From an uncultured Oscillospiraceae bacterium (GTDB taxonomy: Bacteria; Bacillota; Clostridia; Oscillospirales; Acutalibacteraceae): a DNA stretch of 25,479 nt. The translations under genes and the position numbers were made by a program. This document shows, one piece after another, positions 7,275-15,218 of the stretch; the first letter of the stretch is position 1; each line of letters starts with the position of its first letter. The notes beneath the pieces are model-generated. The model was not told where the DNA came from and made no database searches. It saw only the letters and a program-made list of their open reading frames with translations. Location of the stretch: NCBI GenBank assembly GCA_900543795.1, contig UQSH01000022.1, positions 1 through 25,479 of the forward strand, read 5' to 3'.

Positions 7275-8630
7275 TCAATTTGTGCTTTCGGTTTTTTTCT
7301 GCTCGCACGAAAGGTATTTTATGAAATTTATAAGAAACGGTGCCGCCGTCAGCGAGGCAAGAAAATATCCTGCCGGCTGGGAAATAATTATTCCGTTTAC
7401 GCCCCAAAGCCTTGGCAGAATCAGAATTAACGGAATAAAATAAAGTCCGTTTTGTGCGCAGGCAAGAAAGAAGGCTCTGCCTGTTTTTCCAACTCCCTGA
7501 AAGGTCATATTTGAAACCATAACCGTCGGAAGAAAAATAAGTGCTCCGCAGAGTATTCTTAATGCGGGCACACCCGTTTCGAGCACTTGCTCGTCATCTC
7601 GGAAAAGCGACACGATTTGCGGCGAAAAAATATTGCAGATAAGTGCAAGCACAGCCACAACGCTTGTTCCGAAAATCAAGGTAAATATAATGCCCTGTTT
7701 AACTCTGCCGTATTTTTTTGCGCCGTAATTGAACGACGCCACGGGCTGAAAGCCCTGACCGATACCAACGCATATGCTGAAAATAAGGTTGGCGCATTTT
7801 GCGGCAATGCTCATTGCGGCAATGCAGGCGTCTCCGTAAACTGCCGCTTGCAGATTAAGAAGCATATTTGAAATACTGTTAATTCCCTGCCGTGCAAGGC
7901 TCGGAGAGCCTGTGAAAATTATTTCTCTAACGGTTTTAATATTAAGCGAAATGTTTTTAAGGGAAAGCTTGCTCTGTGTTTTTCCGCTCAAAAAAGCCCA
8001 CGAAAGCAAAGCAAGGCTCAAGCATTGTGAGATTGCCGTTGAAGCGCCTGCTCCCTCAATCCCCATATTGCAGTTAAAAATAAGAACGGGATCAAGGATT
8101 ATATTCAGTATGCTTCCAAAGGCAAGTCCTATCATTGCAAGAGAAGCCCTGCCCTCATATCGCAGAATGTTATTTAAAACGCAGCCCATTTCCATTGCGG
8201 GAGCGGCTAAAAGTATGTATTTTGCGTATCCGCAGGAATAGGGCAGCATTGTTTCGGTGCTTCCCAAAAGGCGCATAAACGGCTCCAAAAATATAAGCCC
8301 TAATGCAGCCGTTATAATTCCGGCAATTAAGCTGAGAAATACTCCCGTTGAAGCGTATTTTCCTGCATCGTCAAGCTTTTTTGCGCCCAAATGCCTGCTA
8401 ATGCAGCTTCCGCTTCCGTGGCCAAACATAAATCCGAAGGCCTGAATAATCGCCATAAGGCTGAAAACAACGCCTGTTGCTCCGCTTGCGGAAACATTAA
8501 TTTTTGAAACAAAATAGGTGTCTGTTACATTATATATTGTTGTTATAAGCATACTTATAACAGTCGGAACGGCAAGCGACGAAACAAGACGGTTAACCGG
8601 TGTTTGCGTCATTTTTTCATATTGCTTCAT
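7275..8630 (-). CDS. MATE family efflux transporter
   Basis: This 451-residue polytopic membrane protein has about 12 hydrophobic segments in two similar halves, the layout of MATE (multidrug and toxin extrusion) antiporters, which export cationic compounds using Na+ or H+ gradients. The N-terminal PVNRLVSSLAVPTVISMLITTIYNVTDTYFVSK block (11-43) is typical of clostridial MepA/NorM-like proteins, and the second half has the matching SPSLARQGINSISNMLLN block. The start lies inside the end of the preceding DUF1275 gene (14-base overlap), with AGGATAAGGATA as ribosome site, so the two are co-translated. The stop lies two bases from the bidirectional terminator. The substrate is unknown. Confidence 0.92.
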   Translation of the reverse strand: MKQYEKMTQTPVNRLVSSLAVPTVISMLITTIYNVTDTYFVSKINVSASGATGVVFSLMAIIQAFGFMFGHGSGSCISRHLGAKKLDDAGKYASTGVFLSLIAGIITAALGLIFLEPFMRLLGSTETMLPYSCGYAKYILLAAPAMEMGCVLNNILRYEGRASLAMIGLAFGSILNIILDPVLIFNCNMGIEGAGASTAISQCLSLALLSWAFLSGKTQSKLSLKNISLNIKTVREIIFTGSPSLARQGINSISNMLLNLQAAVYGDACIAAMSIAAKCANLIFSICVGIGQGFQPVASFNYGAKKYGRVKQGIIFTLIFGTSVVAVLALICNIFSPQIVSLFRDDEQVLETGVPALRILCGALIFLPTVMVSNMTFQGVGKTGRAFFLACAQNGLYFIPLILILPRLWGVNGIIISQPAGYFLASLTAAPFLINFIKYLSCEQKKTESTN

Positions 8631-9309
8631 TATCCTTATCCTCTCTGCTGATAAACATAAGCATAAAGCAGATTAATAGCAAAGAGCAGGGTATTAAAAT
8701 CGCTTTAACGGAAAGGATATTTGTTATAACTGCACCTGCTGAAGCACCTATTATAAAGAAAAGTATTATTCCGAAATAGTGAAGCCCTGAAATTAAATCG
8801 GCTTTATTCTTAGTTGTTAAATATTCATATAATTTTTCGGTTGCGCTTCGTAAATTCCCTGTGCACATTGTTGTTGCAATCGAATTTCCGCGTATTTGCC
8901 TAAAGCTTTGAACCTGCAATGAGCAAACAAAGGAAACAAGTGCGTTTGTTATCATGTTGCTTTTTTCGTCGGACGGCACAAATGCAATTGCAAAAAGAAC
9001 GGCAATTTCAAATGCAACGGTTATTTGTCTCCAATGAACAAGTGTGTTTTTTCTGAATTTACTGCGGATAATCTGCGCAACAAGAACGCCTGCCGAAAAG
9101 CACAATATGGGAACAAGATAATATGCCGCCTGCAAAAAGCTTCCGTTTGCAAGCTTAATTCCCATCAAAACTATGTTTCCCGTTTCGGCGTTTGCAAAAA
9201 CTCCGCCTCTGCAAAGATATGTATATGCGTCAAGAAAACCGCCCGTTAATGCAAGAATAGCGCCGAGCAGAAAAGAATCTGAGATTTGCTTTTTACTGTT
9301 TGCAATCAT
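8617..9309 (-). CDS. YoaK-like DUF1275 membrane protein
   Basis: The 230-residue protein has about six transmembrane segments and the two family signatures: GGFLDAYTYL with NAETGN (about 24-45) and GNSIATTMCTGNLRSA (about 140-155). These match the YoaK/DUF1275 family of small integral membrane proteins, whose function is not established. AGGTGA lies eight bases before the ATG. It overlaps the MATE gene by 14 bases, suggesting a transport-linked role, which is inference. A dispersed hairpin repeat lies 16 bases upstream of the start, in the probable leader. No convincing promoter was found between the repeat and the start. Confidence 0.85.
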   Translation of the reverse strand: MIANSKKQISDSFLLGAILALTGGFLDAYTYLCRGGVFANAETGNIVLMGIKLANGSFLQAAYYLVPILCFSAGVLVAQIIRSKFRKNTLVHWRQITVAFEIAVLFAIAFVPSDEKSNMITNALVSFVCSLQVQSFRQIRGNSIATTMCTGNLRSATEKLYEYLTTKNKADLISGLHYFGIILFFIIGASAGAVITNILSVKAILIPCSLLLICFMLMFISREDKDNEAI

Positions 9310-9325
9310 AGAGTATCACCTATGG

Positions 9326-9382
9326 GGATTAACGAGTATTTTAACAAAGAGTAAGGGCAATATCTTATTACCGTTACCCTAA
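9326..9382 (-). repeat. Dispersed hairpin repeat, copy A (short-loop form)
   Basis: Read on the minus strand the element runs from TTAGGGTAACGGTAATAA to GTTAAAATACTCGTTAATCC. It matches the copy at 25391-25471 at both ends. Its arms GGGTAACGGTAATA and TATTGCCCTTACTC pair over 13 of 14 positions as RNA (two G-U, one mismatch) around a loop of only 3 bases. The strand was assigned from this better RNA pairing. It lies just upstream of the DUF1275 gene. Confidence 0.8.
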
Positions 9383-9487
9383 CTTTTTCAGCTCTATTTT
9401 ACACTTTTTTCGGGCGGTTGTAAACCTTAAATTAAATCCGAGCAAGCCTAAAACGGATTAATCCCGTTATAGCTTCGTTAGATTTGT

Positions 9488-9673
9488 TCAGCTTTTTTCA
9501 ATAGCGTCAACGGGGCAGCTTTCCAATGCCTCGTCTGCGCAGGCCTCCTCCTGCAATCCCATTTCGGTTTTAATAACCTTTGATTTTCCGCTGTCGTCCA
9601 ACTCAAAAACCTCGGGGCAGATTTCGGCGCAAAGCCCGCATCCGATGCAGTTGTCGTTTACAGAGTATTTCAT
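9488..9673 (-). CDS. 4Fe-4S ferredoxin
   Basis: A 61-residue soluble electron carrier. Cys9, Cys12 and Cys15 (CIGCGLC) with Cys53 (in SCPVDAI) are expected to bind one [4Fe-4S] cluster. Cys19 and Cys45 occupy the positions that form a disulfide in Thermotoga and Desulfovibrio gigas single-cluster ferredoxins, so this is a one-cluster protein rather than the 2[4Fe-4S] clostridial form. It is rich in acidic residues. AAAGGA precedes the ATG. It is monocistronic, between the fucI terminator and the DUF1275 leader, so its redox partner cannot be deduced. A weak stem (ACGG/CCGT, 9453-9467) after the stop may terminate it. Confidence 0.93.
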   Translation of the reverse strand: MKYSVNDNCIGCGLCAEICPEVFELDDSGKSKVIKTEMGLQEEACADEALESCPVDAIEKS

Positions 9674-9753
9674 ATTATCAACACTTCCTTTCGGGCAATG
9701 CCCTTTTTATATTATGTATTTCCGCCTGCTGCCGTTTTATTCACAAAATAAAA

Positions 9754-9779
9754 CCGCCTCCCGTTTATTCGGGAGACGG
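9754..9779 (-). terminator. Terminator of the fucose operon
   Basis: Arms 9754-9763 and 9770-9779 form a 10-bp stem (one G-U on the minus strand) with a 6-base loop, followed on the minus strand by TTTTATTTTG. It lies 29 bases beyond the fucI stop. Confidence 0.85.
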
Positions 9780-9808
9780 AAAATCAAAAAAGGATACTAT
9801 ATGATTTT

Positions 9809-11593
9809 TTATTTATAAAGAGGTCCGTAGAATTCACAAGCCTTGTAGTCAGCCGCCTGTGCGTCCTGCGTTCCGAATCCCGTCCAACCGTGCGGGCGGA
9901 AAATTCTGCCGTCTTCAACATTGTGCATATTAACGGGAATACGAAGCATTGAAGCAAGTGTGATTAAATCTGCGCCAACATGGCCGTAAACGGTAACGCC
10001 GTGGTTAGCTCCCCAGTTAGCCATAACGCTGTAAACATCCTTAAACGGACCGTTGCCTGTGAGCTTCGGAACAAACCATGTTGTCGGCCAAGACGGGTCT
10101 GTTCTCTTATCTATCGGGCAGTGAATTTCATCCGAAAGGTCTGCTGTCCAGCCCTCTGCAAGCTGAATAACGGGGCCAACACCGTCAATAACATTAACAC
10201 GAAGCATTGTAACGGGCATTTCGGCCTTGCATCTGAAATGGCTTGAAAATCCGCCGCCTCTGAAATATTCATAGTTTGCTCTGCACCAGTCTGTTGCGTC
10301 AAGGCAGGCTTTAATGTCTGCTTCGGTCATTTCCCAAAACGGCTTCATACAGCCCTTGCCCTCTGCGTTTTTACTTGCGCCTGAGCCGTCAAGTGCCGTT
10401 GCACCTGAATTGATAAGATGAATAAATCCGTTAGCGGCAACTCCGTCAGGCTTAACTCCCGTAACTCTTTCGCATGCCTCGGGGCTCCAATAGGTACGAA
10501 CATCGTGGAAGCAGGGAGCGGTTCCCGAAACGAGTGTGCCAAGCATCATTGCAACGCCGTTAAGAGTATCGTTTTCCGTTGCAAACGGGGTGGGTGCCTT
10601 GGGGCCGTTCCAGTCAAAGCTTGAAGCCATAATAGCCTCTGTGAAGTCTGCGTTGGGAAGCCAGTCGGTCCAATTTCTTTGACCTTGGAAGCCGCCTGCA
10701 ACAGCATTTTTGCCGAGCGCCTCCTCGTGCCAGCCCATTTCGTCAAGCTTCTTGTTTCCGTAAAGAATATCACGAACAACAAGAGTCATCTTTGTTATAA
10801 ATTCCCAATCCTTGTCGGGAGCAATAACCTTGGATTTTCTGATGATTTCGGGCAGGCTTTTGCCTTCGTTAAGGTCAAAGCCCTCCTTGCAGTTAGCCTT
10901 AACCCATGCGAGTGCCTTTTCATATTCATCGTGGTCATAGATTTCAAGGGTTATTCTGCGGATAATCTCCGTCATATCAACCCATTCCGCTCTTATTCCG
11001 AAATATTTTTGGAACATATCGGCGTTGCAGTAGCTTCCTGCAATACCCATGGCAACTCCGCCGAGATTAACATAAGCTTTATTTTTCATCCAGCCAACCG
11101 AAGCTGCGCAATGGGCAAAGCGAATGATTTTTTCCGCAACATCCTCGGGGATTGTTTTGTCATCAATATCCTGAACATCCTTGCCGTAAATTGAAAATGC
11201 GGGCAAGCCCTTTTGCGCAAAGGCCGCCATAACAGCCGCAAGATAAACTGCGCCCGGTCTTTCCGTTCCGTTAAAGCCCCAAACTGCCTTAATTGTGTTG
11301 GGGTCCATATCAAAGGTTTCCGAGCCGTAGCACCAGCAGGGTGTAACACTCAGCGTTGCAACAACATTTTCCTTTGAAAACTGATCGGCACATCTTGCCG
11401 CCTCGGCACCTCCGCCGATGGTTGTTTCGCTGATAACGCATTGAACAGGTGTTCCGTCGGGATATTTAACATTTTTTGAAATAAGCTCAGCCGCCGAGCG
11501 TGCCATTCCCATGGTTTGCTCTTCAAGGCTTTCACGAACTCCGCCCCATCTGCCGTCAATGCACGGCCTTATTCCTATTTTAGGATACAACAT
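9809..11593 (-). CDS. fucI: L-fucose isomerase
   Basis: This enzyme interconverts the aldose L-fucose and the ketose L-fuculose (also D-arabinose/D-ribulose) with Mn2+ in the cytoplasm. At 594 residues it matches E. coli FucI (591). The family start IGIRPCIDGRWGGVRE is clear. Residues aligning with the known metal ligands are Glu340 in TENDTLNG, Asp364 in HDVRTYW and His531 in ANHGVTVYG. AGGAGG lies just before the ATG, 16 bases after the kinase stop. It is the last gene of the minus-strand operon fucA-fucU-kinase-fucI and is followed by a strong terminator. Confidence 0.95.
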   Translation of the reverse strand: MLYPKIGIRPCIDGRWGGVRESLEEQTMGMARSAAELISKNVKYPDGTPVQCVISETTIGGGAEAARCADQFSKENVVATLSVTPCWCYGSETFDMDPNTIKAVWGFNGTERPGAVYLAAVMAAFAQKGLPAFSIYGKDVQDIDDKTIPEDVAEKIIRFAHCAASVGWMKNKAYVNLGGVAMGIAGSYCNADMFQKYFGIRAEWVDMTEIIRRITLEIYDHDEYEKALAWVKANCKEGFDLNEGKSLPEIIRKSKVIAPDKDWEFITKMTLVVRDILYGNKKLDEMGWHEEALGKNAVAGGFQGQRNWTDWLPNADFTEAIMASSFDWNGPKAPTPFATENDTLNGVAMMLGTLVSGTAPCFHDVRTYWSPEACERVTGVKPDGVAANGFIHLINSGATALDGSGASKNAEGKGCMKPFWEMTEADIKACLDATDWCRANYEYFRGGGFSSHFRCKAEMPVTMLRVNVIDGVGPVIQLAEGWTADLSDEIHCPIDKRTDPSWPTTWFVPKLTGNGPFKDVYSVMANWGANHGVTVYGHVGADLITLASMLRIPVNMHNVEDGRIFRPHGWTGFGTQDAQAADYKACEFYGPLYK

Positions 11594-11609
11594 AAATTTT
11601 TCCTCCTGT

Positions 11610-13022
11610 TTATTTTTTTAAAATTTCAACAAATCTGCAAAACGCTTTGTCCCATTCAGCGTTGTGATGCGGATTGAATTTTTTAACGCTTTCGGTTTTT
11701 GCAATGATTTTTCTGCCCTCGTCGATATCCTTGATTTCTCCAAGCGCAATAAGCTGCAAAATGATGTTTCCGAGTGCCGTTGCCTCAATCGGACCTGCCG
11801 TAACGGGCAGATTAATGCTGTCTGCCGTAAGCTCGCAAAGGAAGCCGTCCTTTGTTCCGCCTCCGAGAATGTGAAGCATATCAAACTGCTTTTCAGTGCA
11901 AACCGAAATTTGTTCAAGTGCAAATCTGTATTTCAGCGCCAGGCTTTCGTATATGCACCTAACGGTTTCGCCAACCGTTTCGGGAGCCGTTTGACCTGTT
12001 TTTAAGCAGTATGCCTTTATTTTTTCGGGCAGCTCGCCGTGTGCCGAAAGCATTTCATCGTCGGGATCTATAAAGCATTTAAACGGCTTGCTTTCCCTTG
12101 CAAGCATTTCAAGCTCGTTATAGGAGTATTTTTTTCCCTTTTTTGCAAGGTCCCGTCTTGTTTCCTGAATAAGCCATAAGCCGCTTATGTTTTTAAGATA
12201 GTTAATTTTATTGCCGGTGCCAAGCTCATTTGAAAGCTCCAATGCTCTGCTTTCCTCGGTTAAAACGGGGCTTTCAAGCTCACAGCCGATGAGCGACCAT
12301 GTTCCGCAGGATAAAAATGCACTTCCTTTGCTCATTGCCGGCATAGCCGCCGAGGCGCATTGGGTATCGTGTCCCGCAACGGTTATAACCTTTATACCGT
12401 TGTATTCCCCGCAGATTGACGGACTTTTAACTAACGGCGGAAAAATGCCTTTTTCAATTCCGAAAAGCGATAAAATTTCCTCGCTCCATTGCTTCGTTAC
12501 GGGGTTGAGCATCTGTGAGGTTGAAGCAATGCTTTCCTCGCAAACGGCTTTTTTAGTTAAAATATATGCAAACAAATCGGGCATAAACAAAAGCGTTTTT
12601 GCTTTTTTCAGATTTTCGTCGCTGATAAGCTGAAAAAGCGTGTTTATGTTCATTATTTGATTGCCTGTTTTTTTGTATAGCTCATCGGGGCTTGTTTTTT
12701 TGTAAGCAGCTTTAAGCGCATTTTTTGTTCTTCCGTCTCGGTAATGCACGGGAGGGAATATAAGCCTTCCGCTTTCGTCAAGCAGTCCGTAGTCAACACC
12801 CCAGGTGTCGAATGCAAGGGAATCAATATCCTTCGCCTTTTCAATCGCCTTTTTGATTTCAGCGGTTATCATATCAACATCGTGGCAGATAAATCCGTCC
12901 TTTTCAATCGGAATATTGTCAAAGCGATGGATTTCCTCATATTGAATTTTATCGCCGTCAAACTGTGCTTTTATAGCTCTTCCCGTTGATGCGCCGAAGT
13001 CAAATGCAAGAACGGACTTCAT
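11610..13022 (-). CDS. FGGY carbohydrate kinase, rhamnulokinase-like, probable L-fuculokinase
   Basis: The 470-residue kinase phosphorylates a deoxy-ketose at C1 using ATP. Sequence style (FDFGASTGR at 7-15, FDTWGVDYGLLDESG at 71-85, HYRDGRT at 93-99) is that of RhaB rhamnulokinases more than E. coli FucK. The catalytic base should be Asp219 in GHDTQCAS; SCGTWSLIG and LGGGTKDGFLCELTAD complete the ATP site. Its setting between fucU and fucI, with no rhamnose isomerase, argues that L-fuculose is the substrate; this is inference. The start overlaps the fucU stop by 4 bases (ATGA). The symbol is left blank because rhaB-like sequence and fucK role conflict. Confidence 0.88.
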   Translation of the reverse strand: MKSVLAFDFGASTGRAIKAQFDGDKIQYEEIHRFDNIPIEKDGFICHDVDMITAEIKKAIEKAKDIDSLAFDTWGVDYGLLDESGRLIFPPVHYRDGRTKNALKAAYKKTSPDELYKKTGNQIMNINTLFQLISDENLKKAKTLLFMPDLFAYILTKKAVCEESIASTSQMLNPVTKQWSEEILSLFGIEKGIFPPLVKSPSICGEYNGIKVITVAGHDTQCASAAMPAMSKGSAFLSCGTWSLIGCELESPVLTEESRALELSNELGTGNKINYLKNISGLWLIQETRRDLAKKGKKYSYNELEMLARESKPFKCFIDPDDEMLSAHGELPEKIKAYCLKTGQTAPETVGETVRCIYESLALKYRFALEQISVCTEKQFDMLHILGGGTKDGFLCELTADSINLPVTAGPIEATALGNIILQLIALGEIKDIDEGRKIIAKTESVKKFNPHHNAEWDKAFCRFVEILKK

Positions 13023-13456
13023 TTAACCACGCCCTTCTTTAAAAGTATGTTTGCGTAAATTGCACTTTCTCCCGTTGCGATTATCAGGTAAGCGCTTTTT
13101 GCACGCTCATAAAAGGCAAATCTTTCAATGAATTCCGTTTTGTGATTTCCCTTTTCGTGCTTTTCAAGAATTTCGCTATATGTTTTCCAAATTTCAGGCT
13201 CGCCGCAAGTGTCGCCCTTAACAACCTCCATAAGTCCAACAGGCCTTTCGGTGTATGTATCAAGAGGTATAAGCTGCAAAATTGCGTCAAGCATCTCGGG
13301 AACTCCGTGTCCGTCTGCACGGATAACTATTGCATTTTTGCCAACGCTGTGGCAGGGGAAATTTCCGTCTGCAATAACAAGCTCGTCGCCGTGCCCCATC
13401 TGTGCAAGCGCTTTAAGAAGCTCGGGAGAGATAATATTCGGTATTCCTTTAAGCAT
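13019..13456 (-). CDS. fucU: L-fucose mutarotase
   Basis: The 145-residue RbsD/FucU-family protein speeds exchange between alpha and beta anomers of L-fucose, supplying FucI with its preferred form. Family marks are MLKGIPNIISPELLKALAQMGHGDELVIADGNFP at the N-terminus, with His22 and Asp30 at the active site, IRADGHGVPEMLDAIL in the middle, and FYERAKSAYLIIATGE near the end. Length is close to E. coli FucU (140). It sits 11 bases after fucA and overlaps the kinase gene by 4 bases, so it is translationally coupled within the fucose operon. Confidence 0.94.
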   Translation of the reverse strand: MLKGIPNIISPELLKALAQMGHGDELVIADGNFPCHSVGKNAIVIRADGHGVPEMLDAILQLIPLDTYTERPVGLMEVVKGDTCGEPEIWKTYSEILEKHEKGNHKTEFIERFAFYERAKSAYLIIATGESAIYANILLKKGVVK

Positions 13457-13467
13457 ATATCTTCTCC

Positions 13468-14181
13468 TTATTCGTCTGTTTTGTGAAGCATTTCATCATC
13501 GGGGTTGAAAAGCTTGTGCCCCGGATGTCTGCCCGTAACTCTGTAATAGCCTCTAAGGTCAATAAGCTTTTGAATGTTTTCCTTGCTAATATCTCTGCTT
13601 CCGCCCAAAATAACGGCATTTATCGTGATTTTTGCCCAAAGCTCAAGGCTTTCCATTCTGTAAAATGCAGTTAAAACATCACTTCCGACTGCAAGCGCAC
13701 CGTGGTTTTCAAGCAGCATAACATCGTGCTCTTCAAGATATGGCTCAATTGCTGCGGGAACCTCTGCCGTTGACGGTGTTCCGTAAGGTGTAAGAGGAAC
13801 GGAGCCGATAACGGCAACATCCTCAATCATATTATACATATCCATAGCCTTGTGGGCAACGGCAAAGCCTGTTGCTCCCGGCGGATGAGCATGGATAACG
13901 CTCATAACATCGTTGCGCTTTTCATAGCATTTGAGGTGCATTTTTATTTCGCTCGAAGGTCTGTATCCCTCATTTGCTTCAAGAATATTTCCCTTGCTGT
14001 CTAAAACAACAAGCTTTTCAGGTGTGATAAACGATTTGCTTATTCCTGTTGGCGTGGCAATAATTCTGCCGTCCTCAAGCCTTGCGCTGACATTGCCGTC
14101 ATTAGCGGCAACCCAGCCGAGCTGCCAGGTTTTATGGCAAACATCGCATATCTGCTCTTTGATTTCATCAATGCTTTGCAT
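13468..14181 (-). CDS. fucA: L-fuculose-1-phosphate aldolase (class II)
   Basis: This zinc aldolase splits L-fuculose 1-phosphate into dihydroxyacetone phosphate and L-lactaldehyde. With the ATG at 14181 the protein has 237 residues, close to E. coli FucA (215). Glu78 in RPSSEIKMH is the catalytic acid/base; His97 and His99 (HAHPPGA) and His160 (ENHGAL) bind zinc. NDGNVSARL and PTGISKSFI form the phosphate site. An in-frame TTG at 14214 would add 11 basic residues, but it lacks a well-spaced ribosome site, while AGAAGGGCGG precedes 14181. It is the first gene of the operon, divergent from an AraC regulator. Related class II aldolases act on rhamnulose-1-P; the neighbours favour fuculose-1-P. 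Confidence 0.92.
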   Translation of the reverse strand: MQSIDEIKEQICDVCHKTWQLGWVAANDGNVSARLEDGRIIATPTGISKSFITPEKLVVLDSKGNILEANEGYRPSSEIKMHLKCYEKRNDVMSVIHAHPPGATGFAVAHKAMDMYNMIEDVAVIGSVPLTPYGTPSTAEVPAAIEPYLEEHDVMLLENHGALAVGSDVLTAFYRMESLELWAKITINAVILGGSRDISKENIQKLIDLRGYYRVTGRHPGHKLFNPDDEMLHKTDE

Positions 14182-14215
14182 ATTTAATTCCGCCCTTCTT
14201 CGTTTTATTGACAAA

Positions 14216-14232
14216 TAGCAAATAATATGCTA
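14216..14232. promoter_or_regulatory. Palindrome in the fuc operon leader
   Basis: TAGCA-AATAATA-TGCTA is a perfect 5-bp inverted repeat. It is nested in a wider one, ACAAATA (14211-14217) and TATTTGT (14236-14242). It lies just downstream of the predicted fuc transcription start, so it could be a repressor site or an RNA hairpin. Confidence 0.45.
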
Positions 14233-14247
14233 CCTTATTTGTATTAT

Positions 14248-14276
14248 ATTATATTTTTATATAACTTGCTTGGCAA
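14248..14276 (-). promoter_or_regulatory. Promoter of the fucAU-kinase-fucI operon
   Basis: Minus strand: TTGCCA (14271-14276), 17-base spacer, TATAAT (14248-14253). Its -35 box overlaps the -35 of the divergent araC-type gene. Confidence 0.7.
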
Positions 14277-14294
14277 AAAGCAACAGTTTAGTAT
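14266..14294 (+). promoter_or_regulatory. Promoter of the AraC-type regulator and overlapping palindrome
   Basis: TTGCTT (14266-14271), 17-base spacer, TAGTAT (14289-14294). TTGCTT-GGCAAA-AAGCAA (14266-14283) is an inverted repeat covering both divergent -35 boxes, well placed for a regulator controlling both genes. Confidence 0.55.
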
Positions 14295-14320
14295 GACGAT
14301 ATTCACTTTTAAGGATAATT

Positions 14321-15160
14321 ATGAATTACAGCTCACTTTATGAAAACAAAAAAAGGGGAACATTTGATTTTCCCATTGAATTATATTATGTTGATTCAGC
14401 CTCTGCACGCTATCAAATGCCTCTTCATTGGCATCTTGAATATGAGCTGATTCTCATTATGGAGGGCAGCTTTGAGCTTTCGCTTGACGGAAAAAGCTTT
14501 ATGCTTGAAAAGGGCGACTGCGCTTGGATAGGCGACGGCGTTGTTCACGGCGGTATTCCGCAGGGCTGTATTTATGAATGTGTTGTTTTTGATTTGGGAA
14601 CTCTGCTTCACGACACTCCCGTTTGCGCAGGCACGGCGGCACGCTTTCTTTCGGATGAAAACGGAAACACGGGAATTTTCCGTGCAGGAAGCAAACAGGC
14701 ATTTCTTGCCGATAAGATTTTTGAGGCTATGGAAAAGGAGCAAATAGGCTATGAATGGGAAACGGTTGGGCTTATGTGGCAGCTTATGGGCAGTCTTATC
14801 GGCTTAAAGCAAAATAATGTTGCCGTTTCAAAAAACAGAAATAAAATTCTTCGGCTGAAAAATGTTTTAACATATATTAAGGATAATTATGAAAATCAAA
14901 TAACGCTCGGCGAGCTTGCAGGCGTTGCAGGTATGGCGCCAAGATATTTTTGCCGTGCCTTTTCCGCAATGACGGGAAAAACGCCCATTGAATATCTTAA
15001 TTATTACAGGATTGAGCAGGCAGGCGAGCAGCTTCTTTTAACGGATGAAAAGGTAACGGAAATTGCGCTTAACTGCGGATTTAACGATATGAGCTATTTT
15101 TCAAAAACCTTTGCACGCCTGAAAGGCTGCTCTCCAAGCGTTTACCGCCGTAAGAATTGA
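14321..15160 (+). CDS. AraC family transcriptional regulator, probable fucose-operon regulator
   Basis: The 279-residue protein has an N-terminal cupin sensor domain (about 15-100; MPLHWHLEYELILIMEGS and LEKGDCAWIGDGVVH) and a C-terminal pair of helix-turn-helix motifs (about 175-279; ITLGELAGVAGMAPRYFCRAFSAMTG and VTEIALNCGFNDMSYFSKTFARLKG, ending SPSVYRR). This is the standard AraC/XylS sugar-sensing layout. AAGGATA precedes the ATG. It is divergent from fucA with overlapping promoters, so activation of the fuc operon in response to fucose, fuculose or fuculose-1-P is the natural reading, though the ligand is inference. E. coli FucR is instead a DeoR-family protein. Confidence 0.9.
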   Translation: MNYSSLYENKKRGTFDFPIELYYVDSASARYQMPLHWHLEYELILIMEGSFELSLDGKSFMLEKGDCAWIGDGVVHGGIPQGCIYECVVFDLGTLLHDTPVCAGTAARFLSDENGNTGIFRAGSKQAFLADKIFEAMEKEQIGYEWETVGLMWQLMGSLIGLKQNNVAVSKNRNKILRLKNVLTYIKDNYENQITLGELAGVAGMAPRYFCRAFSAMTGKTPIEYLNYYRIEQAGEQLLLTDEKVTEIALNCGFNDMSYFSKTFARLKGCSPSVYRRKN

Positions 15161-15185
15161 CAATATATTTATGTTTTGCTAAAAT
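15157..15185 (+). promoter_or_regulatory. Promoter of radC-dgt
   Basis: TTGACA (15157-15162), 17-base spacer, TAAAAT (15180-15185). The -35 overlaps the TGA stop codon (15158-15160) of the AraC-type gene. Confidence 0.7.
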
Positions 15186-15218
15186 AATTTTATTAAAATA
15201 AATCCAGAGGTTATGCAG

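Noticed and set aside
9693..9703. GGGC-AAT-GCCC followed by TTTTT as a plus-strand terminator
   Set aside because: The stem is only 4 bp and no plus-strand gene ends here; it lies in the leader of the ferredoxin gene.
11664..12005. Long open frames opposite the fucose genes (e.g. 11664-12005, 12211-12633, 10679-11194)
   Set aside because: They are antisense shadows of well-supported genes with no family resemblance or ribosome sites.
14182..14214. TTG start for fucA giving 11 extra residues
   Set aside because: No well-spaced ribosome site, whereas the ATG at 14181 has one and aligns better with FucA lengths.
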